From: Metaphire vulgaris
Lineage: Eukaryota > Annelida > Clitellata > Crassiclitellata > Megascolecidae
Length of the DNA: 64,000 nucleotides
Assembly: GCA_018105865.1 (NCBI GenBank)
Contig: CM030832.1
Location: forward strand, 16,209,519-16,273,518
Reading direction: 5' to 3'
Below are positions 31,343 to 42,349 of this stretch, in pieces. Under the pieces are notes generated by a model that was given only the letters and a program-made list of their open reading frames with translations, had not been told where the DNA came from and made no database searches. Both the position numbers and the translations under genes were made by a program. Within the stretch, counting starts at the first letter, position 1. Each line of letters starts with the position of its first letter.

Positions 31343-31395
31343 TGTGAGCTTCGCGAAGCTCACAGGGAGCGAAGCTCGAAGCGAGCGAAGCGAGC
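31343..31395. repeat. 22-bp perfect palindrome followed by GAGCGAAGC repeats
   Basis: TGTGAGCTTCG and CGAAGCTCACA form a perfect 22-bp palindrome at 31343-31364. It is followed by GAGCGAAGCTCGAAGCGAGC-type words up to the LINE target site. Function unknown. Confidence 0.6.
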
Positions 31396-31415
31396 CTGCG
31401 TTCTAGTCATCATCA

Positions 31416-33814
31416 TCAGTGTTTCTGTCTCTCGACAGGTCCAGGTATCCAGTTTTCCCACTCCGATCGATTGCTTGCTTCTTCTTTGAGTTCCTGATAT
31501 CCTTTATTCATCATCCACTCCAACATCATCTTTCTCGGTCTACCTCTCACTCTCTTTCCCTCCATTTTTCCTTCGATTATTGTTCTTAGTAAAGAGTCAT
31601 GCCGGAGGACATGTCCCATCCAATTTCTCTGCCTTTTCCGGATTGTATCTATCAGGCTTCTTTCTTCTTCTATCTCCTTCATGACTTCCTCGTTTGTCTT
31701 ATGCTCTGTGTATTTTACTTTTAGCATTTTCCTCCAAATCCACATTTCAAAAGCCTCTAGTCGTTTTATATCTTCCTTTCTCATTGTCCACGTCTCCACC
31801 CCATACAACGCCACACTCCATATCAATGTTTTTACCAATCTCTTTTTTAGATTTAGTTTTAGTTTACTTTGCATCAGCTCCTTTCTCTTGTAAAAAGCTT
31901 CCTTTGCTATTGCTATACGTCTTCTTATCTCTTTATTGCATCTGGCATCAGTTGTTATCAGACTTCCTAGATAGCTAAATTCCTTCACTTGCTCTATGAT
32001 CTGTCCATAAACCTTTATTTCCACTCCCATTCCTTCTTTTTTACTTATTACCATAACTTTAGTCTTTTTTGTATTGATTCTCATTCCATACTTTTCTGAC
32101 ACTTGTATCAGTTTATCCATTACTTCCTGAAGCCCTTTTTGATTGCTTGCTAGCATGGCCTGATCGTCTGCGAAGTGCAGCATCTTTAGTAGTACTCCTC
32201 CGACTTTGACTCCCTTATCTGTATTCTCCATTGCCTCTTGTACTAATTCTTCCATGTATATGTTAAACAGCAGCAGTGACAGTGGACATCCTTGCCTTAC
32301 TCCTCTCCCAATCATACACGATTCACTCAGTTCTCCCTCTATTCTCACCTTCACTGACTGTCCAAGGTATAGGTTTGCTATCAGTCTTCTGTCTCTCCAA
32401 TTCACTCCCACCCTTTTCAGTGCTCTCATCAAAATCCTCCAGTCTACTCTGTCAAATGCTTTTTCATAATCCACGAAGCATATATAGATATTTTTTCCAT
32501 TTTGAAGTCTTCTCTCACTTAGCATTCTTAACATGTTGACTGCGATAGAATGGATTCCTAGGACGCGGCTGGTGTCGAATGCGTTCATGCGTGACCAACG
32601 TGAATGTCGCTAGATTATTTTCAAGGCACAATCACGTTAGACGCCTGTAGGGGAAAATATTTTGAAGCAGATGCGTTTAGAAACCATCTGTTACTATTAT
32701 CATGTTCACTTTACTCAGGTATGCGCTAATTCATAGGAAAAATGCCGGTGCCCTGTAAGGTGACGGACCAATAGTTATCTCAACAATAGCGATTGGAGAA
32801 ATTACTGCCATAAAATGGAAACAATTTCAATTTAAATTCCAACCTTTATTATCTGGTCGGTCCAAATGCCTCCCTCACACCCCGAGCCAAAAATTGTCCG
32901 CTTCACTGGATGGAAGACTTGACAATGCAAGCCACGTAATTACATTGTAGCAGGAATTCTCCGGGTGTACGCTTATACGACGCCTCAGGGGTGATTATAA
33001 TTACGAGGCTGTGGTCGAGTATTATTGTGGTTTTTTGAACAAATGTTTATAGGACAAATATTCATACATCTTCCATAGAATACGCCTTTTTGATTGGTCA
33101 CTCATTCTTGTAGCTAAAGGAAGCAGAAGGATGATTCCAAGATCCGTATAAGCCAAAATAGTTTGCATTGAACTAAGGACGTCATTTGACGTCCCTAGCG
33201 CCCTGAGAAACCAAAATAAGGACGTCAGTTGACGTCCTTAGCGCTCAACGTGTTAAGCATCCGATTGCATCCCGTGTTCCTTTCCCCTTCCGAAACCCAA
33301 ACTGATCCTCTCCAAGGAATCCTATTGCATCTGTTTTCGCTTGTACTCTTTTTGTAATGACCTTGAGTATTATCTTTGCCGCATGACATAATAGACTGAT
33401 AGTTCTATGGTCCTCGCATTCCATTGCATTTACTTTCTTTTTAATCGGAATCATTATTGATTGTAGAAAATCGTTCGGCCATTCTCCTGTCATATAGATT
33501 TGTTGGCAGATTTCGACCAGTTCGTTCGTTGCATTCTCTCCTAGTATCTTTATTGCTTCTGCTGGTATGTGGTCCACTCCTTCTGCTTTGTTGTTTTTCA
33601 TCTCTTCTAATGCGTGCAGAATTTCTTCTTTCATCAGTCCTGGTCCTAGCTCTTCGCTTTCAACTGCTTGCTGTTCCTCTATATTGAGTTCCGTTGGTTT
33701 GCCTTCTTTCAGGTATAATTCTTCTATATATTCTTTCCATCTCTCTTCCACTTCTCGTTGAGTTGTGAGTGTATTTCCTTGTTTGTCTTTAATACCCGTC
33801 CTGCTCTCTTGCAT
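31416..33814 (-). pseudogene. LINE ORF2 reverse transcriptase, interrupted
   Basis: The minus frame starts within the linker after the endonuclease (QESRTGIKDKQGNTLTTQRE). It includes the fingers/palm blocks KNNKAEGVDHIPAEAIK and GEDQFGFRKGKGTRDAIGC, where it is cut by the piggyBac-type insert. After the insert it resumes RMLSERRLQNGKNIYICFVD, YEKAFDRVDW, GVRQGCPLSLLLFN, LHFADDQAMLA and FSYLGSLITTDA, ending with RGRPRKMMLEWMM and GPVERQKH. The part downstream of the insert is a single open frame of about 350 codons, which suggests a young copy. The enzyme would copy its RNA at a nicked target. FADD replaces the common YADD. Confidence 0.88.
32532..33252. mobile_element. piggyBac-type non-autonomous element in LINE ORF
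   Basis: TTAA at 32528-32531 and 33253-33256 bounds the element. Removing it restores the LINE frame from GCIA-side codons to RMLSERR, with a single TTAA. Termini CATGTTGACTGC and, inverted, CACGTTGAGCGC agree at 9 of 12 positions. Near the right end are inverted words GGACGTCATTTGACGTCC and GGACGTCAGTTGACGTCC. No transposase. Confidence 0.85.
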
Positions 33815-34037
33815 ACCTTCTTTTTTGTTAAATCTTTTACTTCCTTATATACTTGATCAAGTTTCCCTTGTCCTTGTAACTTTTCTATTTCTTGACATTT
33901 ATTCTCCCACCATTTCTCTTTCGCCTTTTCTGTTGATCTTCCCAGCTGGTTATTTTAGTCTCCTATATTCTTTTTTGCATATTCTGTGTTCTGCTTCTTT
34001 CATTTTCTTCTCTGCTCCATGTCTTCTATCATTTCAC

Positions 34038-34163
34038 ACGAAAACAAACACAGGAGGGACAACGGAAGAAAGATGGGAAAAACTAAAATCTGTGGTAGTA
34101 AGAGAACCAGAGCAAGAAGTAGGAAGGAAGAAAAGAAGGAAAGCTAAAAAGCCTTGGTGACAA
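34038..34163 (+). pseudogene. inverted 5' piece of the LINE ORF
   Basis: Plus-strand frame TEERWEKLKSVVVREPEQEV and GRKKRRKAKKPW, the segment between endonuclease and RT in this LINE family. Its outer end continues in element order into the minus-strand segment ending at 34037. Confidence 0.75.
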
Positions 34164-34245
34164 CTGCGTTCTAGTATAATCTATAAAATACAGTTAGCAA
34201 TTGAATAAAAAAACTAATGAAATTGACATAATGTTTAAATTTTAG

Positions 34246-34373
34246 GGGCCATGGGATGTTTGTGGTCAATTATGTGGCTCTTCCTTGTTTATGACACTCC
34301 AGAGAAGCATCCAAGAATTGAAGAGGCTGAGTTGATATTTATTCAGACTTCTTTGGCTGGTATTTCAGGCAAG
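34246..34373 (+). CDS. SLC17-like anion transporter, exon D
   Basis: A 128-nt exon, phase 1 to 0, from acceptor TTTTAG to donor GTTAGC. It reads GAMGCLWSIMWLFLVYDTPE, then KHPRIEEAELIFIQTSLAGI and SGK. It covers the end of helix 6 and the cytoplasmic loop between the two halves of the carrier; L-V-DTP-KH-RI--E is the family pattern. It begins only 70 bp downstream of the RTE-like LINE target duplication, and the large DNA transposon at 34631 starts 257 bp after its donor. Confidence 0.92.
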
Positions 34374-34630
34374 GTTAGCCAATAGGAATAGCTATTTTTC
34401 CTCTTTGTTGCAAATTTATCATTTGCTTGCTTGAAGAAGCGACTTTTGTATTTAGATGAGTTTTAGTTATGTCAGGCAATCCCACTTGGTTTTTTCCATG
34501 GTCTGTGAAATTTTTATGACTATTTTATGACTATTAAGGGTATAAATTGTTCAGCAAAATATTTGTACATCTTTGCAACAATTAAGTGATTATCAGCTGA
34601 CATTGAATGCATTATTATAATGGTGTACAT

Positions 34631-37010
34631 TAGGGTGGAGTGAAAAAAACTTTTTTGGAATTTTTAATTCCAATAGTGATCAAAAGTTGCCTTTGATAGC
34701 GCACAAGTACTGCAAGAAATTTGGCAGTCTCATGTTGACGTCTTCTGCCCTCTACCGGACGATTTAAAGACGCCATATTGATTTTTTGAGATTATAAGCC
34801 ATTTTCGGTTGCAACATTTCATATTGACATTACATAAGTCTATTTTTACTACTGTGCATTAGCCACGATTTTGCAAATATACGTCGCGCACGACCACAGT
34901 GGCCTAGTTGAAGACGATGCCCTGCTAATTATTGTTTTTATCAGTTAATGCGGAATTATTATGGCTGAAAGTAGTCGGAGAAAAGCGCCGGACTGTCCAA
35001 TATTTGCAGTTTCAAGCTTCAGAAAGATATGGAATATCTGACAGAGCTGCAGCAGACATTGCATCAAGCATACTTACAGACTTTGGAATGGTAACACCTG
35101 GCGATAAATCTGAAGTTATTGACCGATCAAAACTTCGAAGAGAAAGAAAACGGCTTCGTGAAGATCTGATCGCTGAGTTTGCAAGCAGAACCACGAATCT
35201 TTGTGGTTTGTACTTTGATGGCAGAAAAGACAAGACCCTAATGCAGAAAGAGGTTGGAGGTAAGCTGCATCACAGGACTGTTTTTGAAGAGCACATAGTG
35301 CTGATTGAAGAACCCAACCCAAACTATCTGGAACATATTGCTCCAGTGCGTGGCAATGCTGCGTGTATACAGAAGGGCATATCAGATTTCTTATAAGAAA
35401 GAAAGATAAGCATCCAATCGTTGGCAGCCATAGGTTGTGATGGAACGGCAGTTAACACAGGACATAAGGGTGGTATCATCCGATTGTTAGAAGTACACCT
35501 GAAGCGTCCACTACACTGGTTCATATGCCTATTGCATGGCAACGAGCTGCCACTACGTCACCTGTTCGAGCATCTTGACGGCATTACTACAGGACCACGC
35601 AGTTTTTCAGGCCCACTTGGACAACAACTTCAACTATGTGAGAATATGCCAATGGTTCAGTTCAAGGAATTTGAATGCGATTTACAAGTGCTACCTGACT
35701 CTGTTTTGCAGAATCTCAGCACAGATCAGAGATACTTGTACGACATGTGTCGAGCTCTCAATAGTGGTTCATGCGATGAAGCACTGTTGAATCAAAGTCC
35801 GAGAAAACTCGTAATGTCTCGTTGGTTGACTCTAGCTAGCAGATTACTACGCCTGTACATAGCCACCAAGGAACCAAGCAAGTCTCTCTCGACAATCACA
35901 GAGTACGTATTGAAGGTCTACGCCCCTGTTTGGTTTGCAGTAAAGCGCAAGCCGTCTTGCAAAGATGGTGCAAAGCATCTGTGGATGCTCGTTAACAAAT
36001 CGCGATATTTGCCTGATGATTTGAAGTCGATAGTCGATCCGGTCATTGAGAGAAACGCCTTCTATGCTCATCCTGAAAATTTACTTTTCTCAATGATCAT
36101 GGATGAGCGAAAAGCAATTCGAGAATTGGGACTGAGACGGATAATGAAGGCTCGATCGTGCAAGAAGCCAGACAGAGGAGTTCGCATATTTCAACCTCCT
36201 AGTCTGCGATTTAATGCATCCGATTATATGGAATTAATTGATTGGCAGTCATGTGAAATTACTGAGCCGCCTCTAACGAAGGTCATGAGTGATGACGAAC
36301 TGGAACAATTGTTGTTCAACAATGCCGACAAATCAGCAATTGAATTCCCTCGCTTTCCTTGCCATACTCATTTTCTCAAGCAGTCGAGAGGTCTGTTAAG
36401 GCCGTTACAGAGTCAGCATTGACGGTTGTTGGACAACATGCAAGAGATGGATTAGTCCAAGCAAAATTTGAAGCTAGGAAGACAATGTCCGCATTCACAA
36501 CAAAGCGTGATTTCGTTACTAAACAATTTCATTTCCAATGCAAACTAATGTGAATATTCTGAATATAACTTTGGTCCAGCACTATCTGTGATTACAGTGA
36601 ATAGACCACACCAATTTACGTAGTTTAAGCTGACGTATTACAATAAGTATTAATGTTGTTCAGTGTTCATGTTCACTCTTGGTAGATATATAAAAAATTC
36701 TTACTTTCGCATATTAATAATGTAACTGACTCGGTAGAGGGTAGAAGATGTATACATATCAAGCTCATATTTGTCACTTTTTATCTATATGTTGTTATGC
36801 AACTTTTATTAGGTATTGGATTCCTTAATTACAATTTAATGTTTTTTCCCAATACTTTCCCTACATCCGTCTTTAAATCGTCTGGTAGAGGGCAGAAGAT
36901 GTCAACATGAGACTGCCAAATTTCTTGCAGTACTTGTGCGCTATCATAGGCAACTTTTGATCACTATTGGAATTAAAAATTTCAAAAAAAGTTTTTTTCA
37001 CTCCACCCTA
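34631..37010 (+). mobile_element. DNA transposon with ~143-bp TIRs and 8-bp TSD, unassigned family
   Basis: Terminal inverted repeats (34631-34773 and 36868-37010) start TAGGGTGGAGTGAAAAAAAC and differ at only about five positions. GTGTACAT at 34623-34630 and 37011-37018 is a perfect 8-bp duplication. A degenerate extra copy of the inner TIR word (GGTAGAGGGTAGAAGATGT) is at 36735. The transposase frame lies between the TIRs on the + strand. The 8-bp TSD and RNase H-like motifs recall hAT, but TIRs this long are unusual there. Confidence 0.88.
34932..36553 (+). pseudogene. transposase of the 34.6-37.0 kb element, one stop and one frameshift
   Basis: A single frame runs from about 34932 to 36422, interrupted only by the TAA at 35394-35396. 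A shift near 36380 then continues in the frame ending at 36553. Blocks: QASERYGISDRAAADIASSI; a basic segment; LCGLYFDGRKDKTL (likely first acidic residue); EEHIVLIEEPNP; AIGCDGTAVNTGHKGGIIRL and HWFICLLHGNELPLRHLF (second acidic region); LVNKSRYLPDDLK; SAIEFPRFPCHT; and after the shift AVERSVKAVTESA and a short end. The CDGTAVNTG and LHxNELxLRH motifs resemble RNase H-fold transposases of hAT type. No named Pfam family could be assigned by eye. The start is uncertain, since no ATG precedes in frame. Confidence 0.8.
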
Positions 37011-37409
37011 GTGTACATTATTCATTATGGATGCATAATTATAATGAAGCTTTATTACTAAATTTAAAATATCATATTTGTACTGGTAATCTGTGTGAAT
37101 TTGTTTGAAGGAATTGTAAATAAATTACATCAGCTTATAGTTTTTAGATTTTTTGTGTTTAGTTCCATCACTTGTTCAGTTTGCCAGTGGTATAGGATGT
37201 TTATTATGGTTTAAACTAACACTGGTTGAGGCTGACACTCCACTGGTTTTCAAAAATGTTGATCTGGGAATCACACCCGTAGTCAGACCTTACTGGGCTT
37301 TGATCTGCCCCTTGAAACTTTCAACATCTTGTCATACTATCCCATTTCTTTTTTCACAAATTAAATAATGGCTCCATTGCACTTGTATTTCTTGCTACCG
37401 GTAGATATA

Positions 37410-37601
37410 CAGTAGAACTTTGTTAAAATGCACTTTGCAGGTCTGTAAAATTTAGTACGTTATATCCAAAGGTACGTTATATCCATTGCCATCCAATACG
37501 GTAGCACATCACACAGGACCATACATTGCATTACCGGTACTTTATAACCGAGTACCCTATATGTTATATCTGAGTCTGTTATAAATAACGAAGTTCTACT
37601 T
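37410..37601. mobile_element. pogo/Tigger-like MITE
   Basis: CAGTAGAACTTTGTTA on the left and TAACGAAGTTCTACT on the right form an inverted pair of about 15 bp with TA flanks. CAGTAGAAC followed by a GTTA word is the usual end of pogo-type elements. Internal ACGTTATATCC repeats; non-coding. It ends about 30 bp before exon E. Confidence 0.65.
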
Positions 37602-37630
37602 TATGCTGTGCTATAATGTTCATGTTTTAG

Positions 37631-37783
37631 CAAACACTCAAAGTTCCATGGAAAGCTATTGCCACTTCTCTCCCAGTGTATGCAACAGCAGTTGCACACT
37701 TTACCAACAACTGGGGCTACTATACACTGATCAATGCTCTACCTACCTATATGAAAACTATATTGGGCTTTGATATGAAGGAA
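37631..37783 (+). CDS. SLC17-like anion transporter, exon E
   Basis: A 51-codon exon, phase 0 to 0, from acceptor GTTTTAG to donor GTAGGT. It reads QTLKVPWKAIATSLPVYATA, VAHFTNNWGYYTLINALPTY and MKTILGFDMKE. It covers helix 7 and the luminal loop before helix 8; VPW, the A-VAHF--NW-FYTLL-LPTYM block and the joint KE|NGLLS are conserved in sialin-like proteins. The donor could also be read four bases later, but only GAA|GTAGGT keeps the frame into exon F. Confidence 0.92.
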
Positions 37784-38310
37784 GTAGGTCTCATAAGTTA
37801 TGACTGGTTTAATATTATGTCAAGAACATTAGGTATTATGTATTAATACATTCCTATTTAGTCTGTGATTTCGATAATAATTGATGATATGTTGCCTACA
37901 TATTCATGTGCAGTGAAAAATAATTGAACACTGCCTGCCTTCCTATTGTGTCGTTGACCACTGGACACTGGACAGTATTAGTGTTTGTGGTACAATTCAG
38001 AATTGGCCTGTGATATTTTGGCAATAATTATTCTGGTTGACTACTGTAAACACCTTGCAAGAATTTTGTGTCAATGAAACACTTGTTCAGTATTAAGTAA
38101 GTCATAATATTCAGTCTTCAGTAATTTTTATCATGTTATTACAGTATATCATGGTATTATTATTATGCCATGTTATTATATTTTTTACATTTTGTTAACT
38201 TATCCTGTAAAATATTTCAGTTACACCAAATGTGTTAAAATTTAAGTAGCAGACCAAACTTTGTAGTTATGAATGTGTCAATATACCTTTCAAACACAGA
38301 AGGAGTTACT
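37784..38310 (+). other. intron sequence after exon E
   Basis: AT-rich, no recognised element before the L2-like LINE starts. Confidence 0.6.
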
Positions 38311-39235
38311 AATCTAATCTAATCTTAAACTTCTATAGCGCCACTTTCATAATGCACAGGAGCATCAACCGATGGCACACCAAATCCAAATCACTAAAGA
38401 TCCAGGTCAAATCCAGGGTATCAGGCCGGACAAACTGGTGACAGTCTATGGTGGATAAGCCCGGTCAAAAAGATGGGTTTTTAATCTTGCTCTAAAAATT
38501 TGCAATGCGAACATGCTGAGGCAATGAGTTCCAGAGTTTTGGGGCGGCCACTGAGAAAGCACGAGAACCAAGAACTGTCCGAGTATGGGAGATGGAGAGA
38601 ACTATTGCAGACGAGGATCTGGTCGAGTATTTGTTTGCTTGTACAGAAAGTTTTGAAAGAATGTAGCTGGGTTCCTTGTAGTAAAGTGTTTTGTATACCT
38701 GAAGGCAGATTTTAAAGTCTATCCTTTCTTTAATTGGATGTCAGTGAAGACCCTTACGGACTGGGGTTATGTGCTCACGTTTTGGGGTTTTTGAAACTAC
38801 CCAAGCCAATGAATTTTGAACTCGTTGGAGTTTAGCCAGGTTTGATTTAGAAATGCCAAAAAGAAGGGAGTTGCAATAATCAAGATGACTGGACACTAAG
38901 GCATTTGCCAAAAGCATTAATGCAGGTTTATTCAGAAATTTCCTAATATGATACAAATCACAAAGGTGGTAGTGAGCTACTTTACAAATGCTATTTTTGT
39001 GAGTTGAGAAAGAAAGTGTGGAATCAAAAATTACTCCTAGATCCCGTGCAGAACTACTTACAGGAATAGTTGAATCGCCAAGTTTAATAGCATTTATAGA
39101 ATCAAATTTCTTGAGCTGGAGCTTTGTGCCTACAAGTAAAAATTCAGTTTTAGCCGGGTTTAAAAGCAATTTGTTTGAATCCATCCAGGACTGAATATGA
39201 GAGAATGCTTAAGAAATAGTTACTGTCGATTATTA
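38311..39235 (-). mobile_element. L2-like LINE 3' region
   Basis: The minus frame 39184-38741 reads MDSNKLLLNPAKTEFLLVGT, NSICKVAHYHLCDLYHIRKF, ALVSSHLDYCNSLLFGISKS and KLQRVQNSLAWVVSKTPKRE, the C-terminal third of an L2-like ORF2. The 3' end is at TTCTATAGCGCCACTTTCAT near 38335, with a (TAATC)n-like tail. Confidence 0.82.
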
Positions 39236-40229
39236 ATGATAATAATAATAATTATGCACTTCTATAGCACCAGTTCTAATACCCAAGGTATCAATCGATG
39301 GTACTTCAAAATCATGCAAAGATCCAGGTCATTCCAGAGATTTGAGACGGACTATGGAGGAAAATTGAAAGAGATGCGTCTTAAGTCTGGATCGGAAGAT
39401 GCTCAATGAATTGGAAGATCTGACAGCCGGAGGGAGAGAGTTCCAGATTTTAGGCCCAGAAATAGAAAAAGCTCTCTTACCAATTTCAGTGTTGGTTCTA
39501 GGTACATTCAACAATGAATCAGCATACCTTGTTGAATGGCGATGGTTTGGGTGATTCAACATAGATTTTAAATATTGAGGTTGGCCAGACTGCAGTGTTT
39601 TAAAAACCAGGAGACCAGTTTTGAATAGAATTCTCTGTTCTACCGGCAACCAGTGTAACTTTTGAAGAACAGGTTTAATATGATCATGCTTACGAGTTTT
39701 TGTAATGGCTCGGGCAATAGAATTCTGAATCCTTTGAAGCTTTTTGCATGTTAGATCTGGTCCTACCATTGTAAAGAGAATTGCAATAATCAAGTCTGCT
39801 GCTGACAAGGGCGTTTCAAGAGGAATCAGAGCGGATTTGGGCACAAAATCACAGCTGAATATCTCTGATTTGCATATGAGCAGCTCTGCTGACCTTTATT
39901 TATATGATCGTTAAACGACATGTTATTATCAAATATCACCCTAGGTTCGGACAGACTGACTTAGATTAACTGAAATGTTGTCAAATATAAATGAATTTAT
40001 GTCTTCAAATTTACTTAGATTAAATGGTGTACCAAGAAGTAAAAACTCAGTTTTTGCAAGCTTATTATTAAACATCCAAGACTGAACGTTTTGCAGGCAA
40101 AGGGACAGATTTTCTAGTGACATGGAGGAGGTTTTATCGTCGAAGGCAATGAATAACTGTATATGAGCAATGCATGAGAAACATTTTAAAAGAGATTTGT
40201 TGTATGAGATGGTATACTAGCATAGTTGC
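39236..40229 (-). mobile_element. L2-like LINE 3' region, second subfamily
   Basis: Minus frames 40123-39941 and 39844-39329 give MFNNKLAKTEFLLLGTPFNL, KSALIPLETPLSAADLI, HWLPVEQRILFKTGLLVFKT, RTNTEIGKRAFSISGPKIWN and SLKTHLFQ-like blocks. The ATT-rich tail is at 39238-39255 on the + strand. It lies tandem, in the same orientation, with the previous L2-like copy but belongs to another subfamily. Frameshifts near 39850 and 39940. Confidence 0.82.
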
Positions 40230-40429
40230 GCATTAATTTTTAGGCATAACTTTTTCTATAATCTTCATCGTCATTGAACTTTTATAGCACCATTCTAGTA
40301 ATGTCCTTGACATCAGTCAACAGCTGCTCTTTTATTTGAATCATAAGTCCCCACTGTCAAATCCAATAAGTCAGTTTGTTTTTCCGGTCCAATTTATGGC
40401 AGATAGGCAATGGAGTACTGGATTGAAAT
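40230..40429 (-). mobile_element. short L2-like 3' UTR fragment
   Basis: CGTCATTGAACTTTTATAGCACC and the following GATCAGTCAAC-like text resemble, in reverse, an L2-like 3' end. No coding part. Confidence 0.45.
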
Positions 40430-40883
40430 GTCATAAGTAGTGTTGTTTTAGTTATTCGTTTGGTTTCAGTTATGGTTATAATTACCGGTAGTTAATGCCA
40501 ACCTAGTTTTAGTTACTATTAGTTATAGTTATTGTATAAAATAATATTTTAATTACAGTTATCGTTAAGTAAATATAACTTGAGAACGTTGTAGTTACAG
40601 TTAGTCAAGTTTTAGTTATAGTTAGTTATAGTTAATGATAAATTAAAACTTGATTTCAAAGAAAGGCACAGTAGTACTATAGTAACTGCCATTAAGCGTG
40701 GAAACAATCTGTAGCTTTGACTTAAAACATTATTGACAGTTACAGTATTTGGAATTTCGACTGTTGCACAGTGCACACAGGCCACATGTACAGTTGCCCG
40801 TAGAGACTGGGACCAGATGACCAGTCAGTCAATGCAGCTGGCTGCTGGTCATTGCGTAATTCGCCTTATGAATTCTGTATTAA

Positions 40884-40955
40884 CCCCTTAACCATGTATT
40901 TAACTGTAACTCAATGTAAAATGGACGGATATATCCGGGATCCCCAGTTAAGGGG
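40884..40955. mobile_element. 72-bp piggyBac-like MITE
   Basis: CCCCTTAAC ends in inverted orientation between TTAA at 40880-40883 and 40956-40959. Non-coding. Confidence 0.55.
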
Positions 40956-40959
40956 TTAA

Positions 40960-41755
40960 CCGCTTCGCCGCCAGGGACCAAAATAATCATGACGCCACAT
41001 GCAAATATCATAAAGTTTTATAATTTAATTTACTTGTCTGAAAGTTTGCATATACTATAAAATTAATAAACATTATTAAGAAACATTAAAAAAGCATTAA
41101 AAGCTTTAAATACACGTAGGCCTAATAACTTCCAATTTTCGGTAGAATTTCTAAAATCATTGGGAAGCATTGATATGAATGCTTATTGCAAATTTTCAAA
41201 CCTTATCAAAATAAAGTAATACATTTCTAGTGTTGGTTTAGAAATAATTCCCATCAACATCATCAAACCCATAAATTTCTTCATTTCACTTTGGTCTGTA
41301 TCAACCCCTGCGTGAACTTGGGAAGTTGGCGCTAGATGAGTTCTCTGAATAAACTATGTTGCATACAAGTTTGTCTGGTAAATAAGATGCCTAACCAAGT
41401 CCGGTGAGACAAACATGTCATAGAATTGTGTTGCATTGATGTTATTTACTGGGGTACATCAATTTGGAACCCACTGTGGGAAGAAACAGGATAGAGATGT
41501 GTCAGTTCACCATTGGCTGCCGTCCATTGCAAGCGCTGGGGATAGAATTTTCGCCCCCCCCCCATTTCAAACAAAATTACGCCTAAAATTGTTACAAAAG
41601 TTATCTACAGGCTGACCTTCTTTATTATTCACGCCAAGGATTAATAATTCCCTACACCGGCGATTGCCAAGTGTCGTTAGGAAAATGCCGGAAAATTCTG
41701 GCGCTATGACGTGAGCAATTTTTCCCGTACGCCGGATTTTTCTGGCACAGGGCAG
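40960..41755. mobile_element. possible piggyBac-like element
   Basis: Bounded by TTAA at 40956-40959 and 41756-41759. Ends CGCTTCGCCGCCAGGG and, inverted, CTGCCCTGTGCCAG show weak similarity only. AT-rich, no ORF. Confidence 0.4.
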
Positions 41756-42349
41756 TTAAATACTGGCTGCTGCAAGGCATGCACTGCAGCTGTACTGCCG
41801 TACACTAAACTGAACTAACCAACTTAGCCAACTAGGACACCGAGCTGAGGGCAGGAGATATGGAATGCAACGAGGGGGTTGGGTTTGCAGCAGCTCGATT
41901 ACTTAATGTACGCAAAGCAAGGGTGCCGCCTGTGTCGGCAATGTGATTCTGTTGAGACAGATGCAATGCAGCGTGAACATCTACGCTGGCATTCACGTTT
42001 AATTTGTTAGTTATCGTTATTAGTTTTAAGTTATTATTAGTTAGACAGGTTTTAGTTATCGTTGTTTGTTAGTTATTGGGCCAAGCATTTCATTTATTAT
42101 TAGTTACAGTTATTTAATGGTATTTTAGTTATAGTTACAGTTATTGTTAACGAAAATCTTTAGTTTCTATTAATGATTATTTTCGTTACCGTTATCGTTA
42201 ACGAGATCAACGCTAGTCATAAGAGATAGTCTATAACAGAGTAGAGCACCTGCAAATAATGTAATGTGTTTATGTCTGTTTCTTTATTATGAAATTGTTC
42301 AAGGTATGAAAGTAATTATAAACAGAAGAAAATTGTATGCCTTTGCTAG

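Larger units (their letters stand above)
31408..34163 (-). mobile_element. RTE-like LINE with 12-bp TSD, 5' inversion and nested piggyBac
   Basis: CTGCGTTCTAGT occurs exactly at 31396-31407 and 34164-34175, bounding the insertion. The 3' tail (minus strand) is a TGATGATGATGA run. The minus strand codes from about 34037 down to 31416. The last 125 bp (34038-34163) instead code on the plus strand (TTEERWEKLKSVV, GRKKRRKAKKPW). In protein order that piece ends where the minus-strand piece begins (EMIEDMEQ), as expected from twin priming. A 721-bp piggyBac-type element at 32532-33252 splits the ORF. Same family as 4518-5515. Confidence 0.9.
40438..42215. mobile_element. hAT element with TTAGTTA arrays
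   Basis: Termini TAGTGTTG and, inverted, TAGCGTTG are flanked by a perfect GTCATAAG duplication (40430-40437 and 42216-42223). Both subterminal regions are arrays of TTAGTTATAGTTA words (40445-40640 and 42005-42190). The 1.3-kb interior has no transposase and contains two piggyBac-like MITEs that abut at one TTAA. Confidence 0.85.

Noticed and set aside
31681..32539. Plus-strand ORFs rich in Leu/Ser/Phe
   Set aside because: They are antisense shadows of the LINE ORF on the minus strand.
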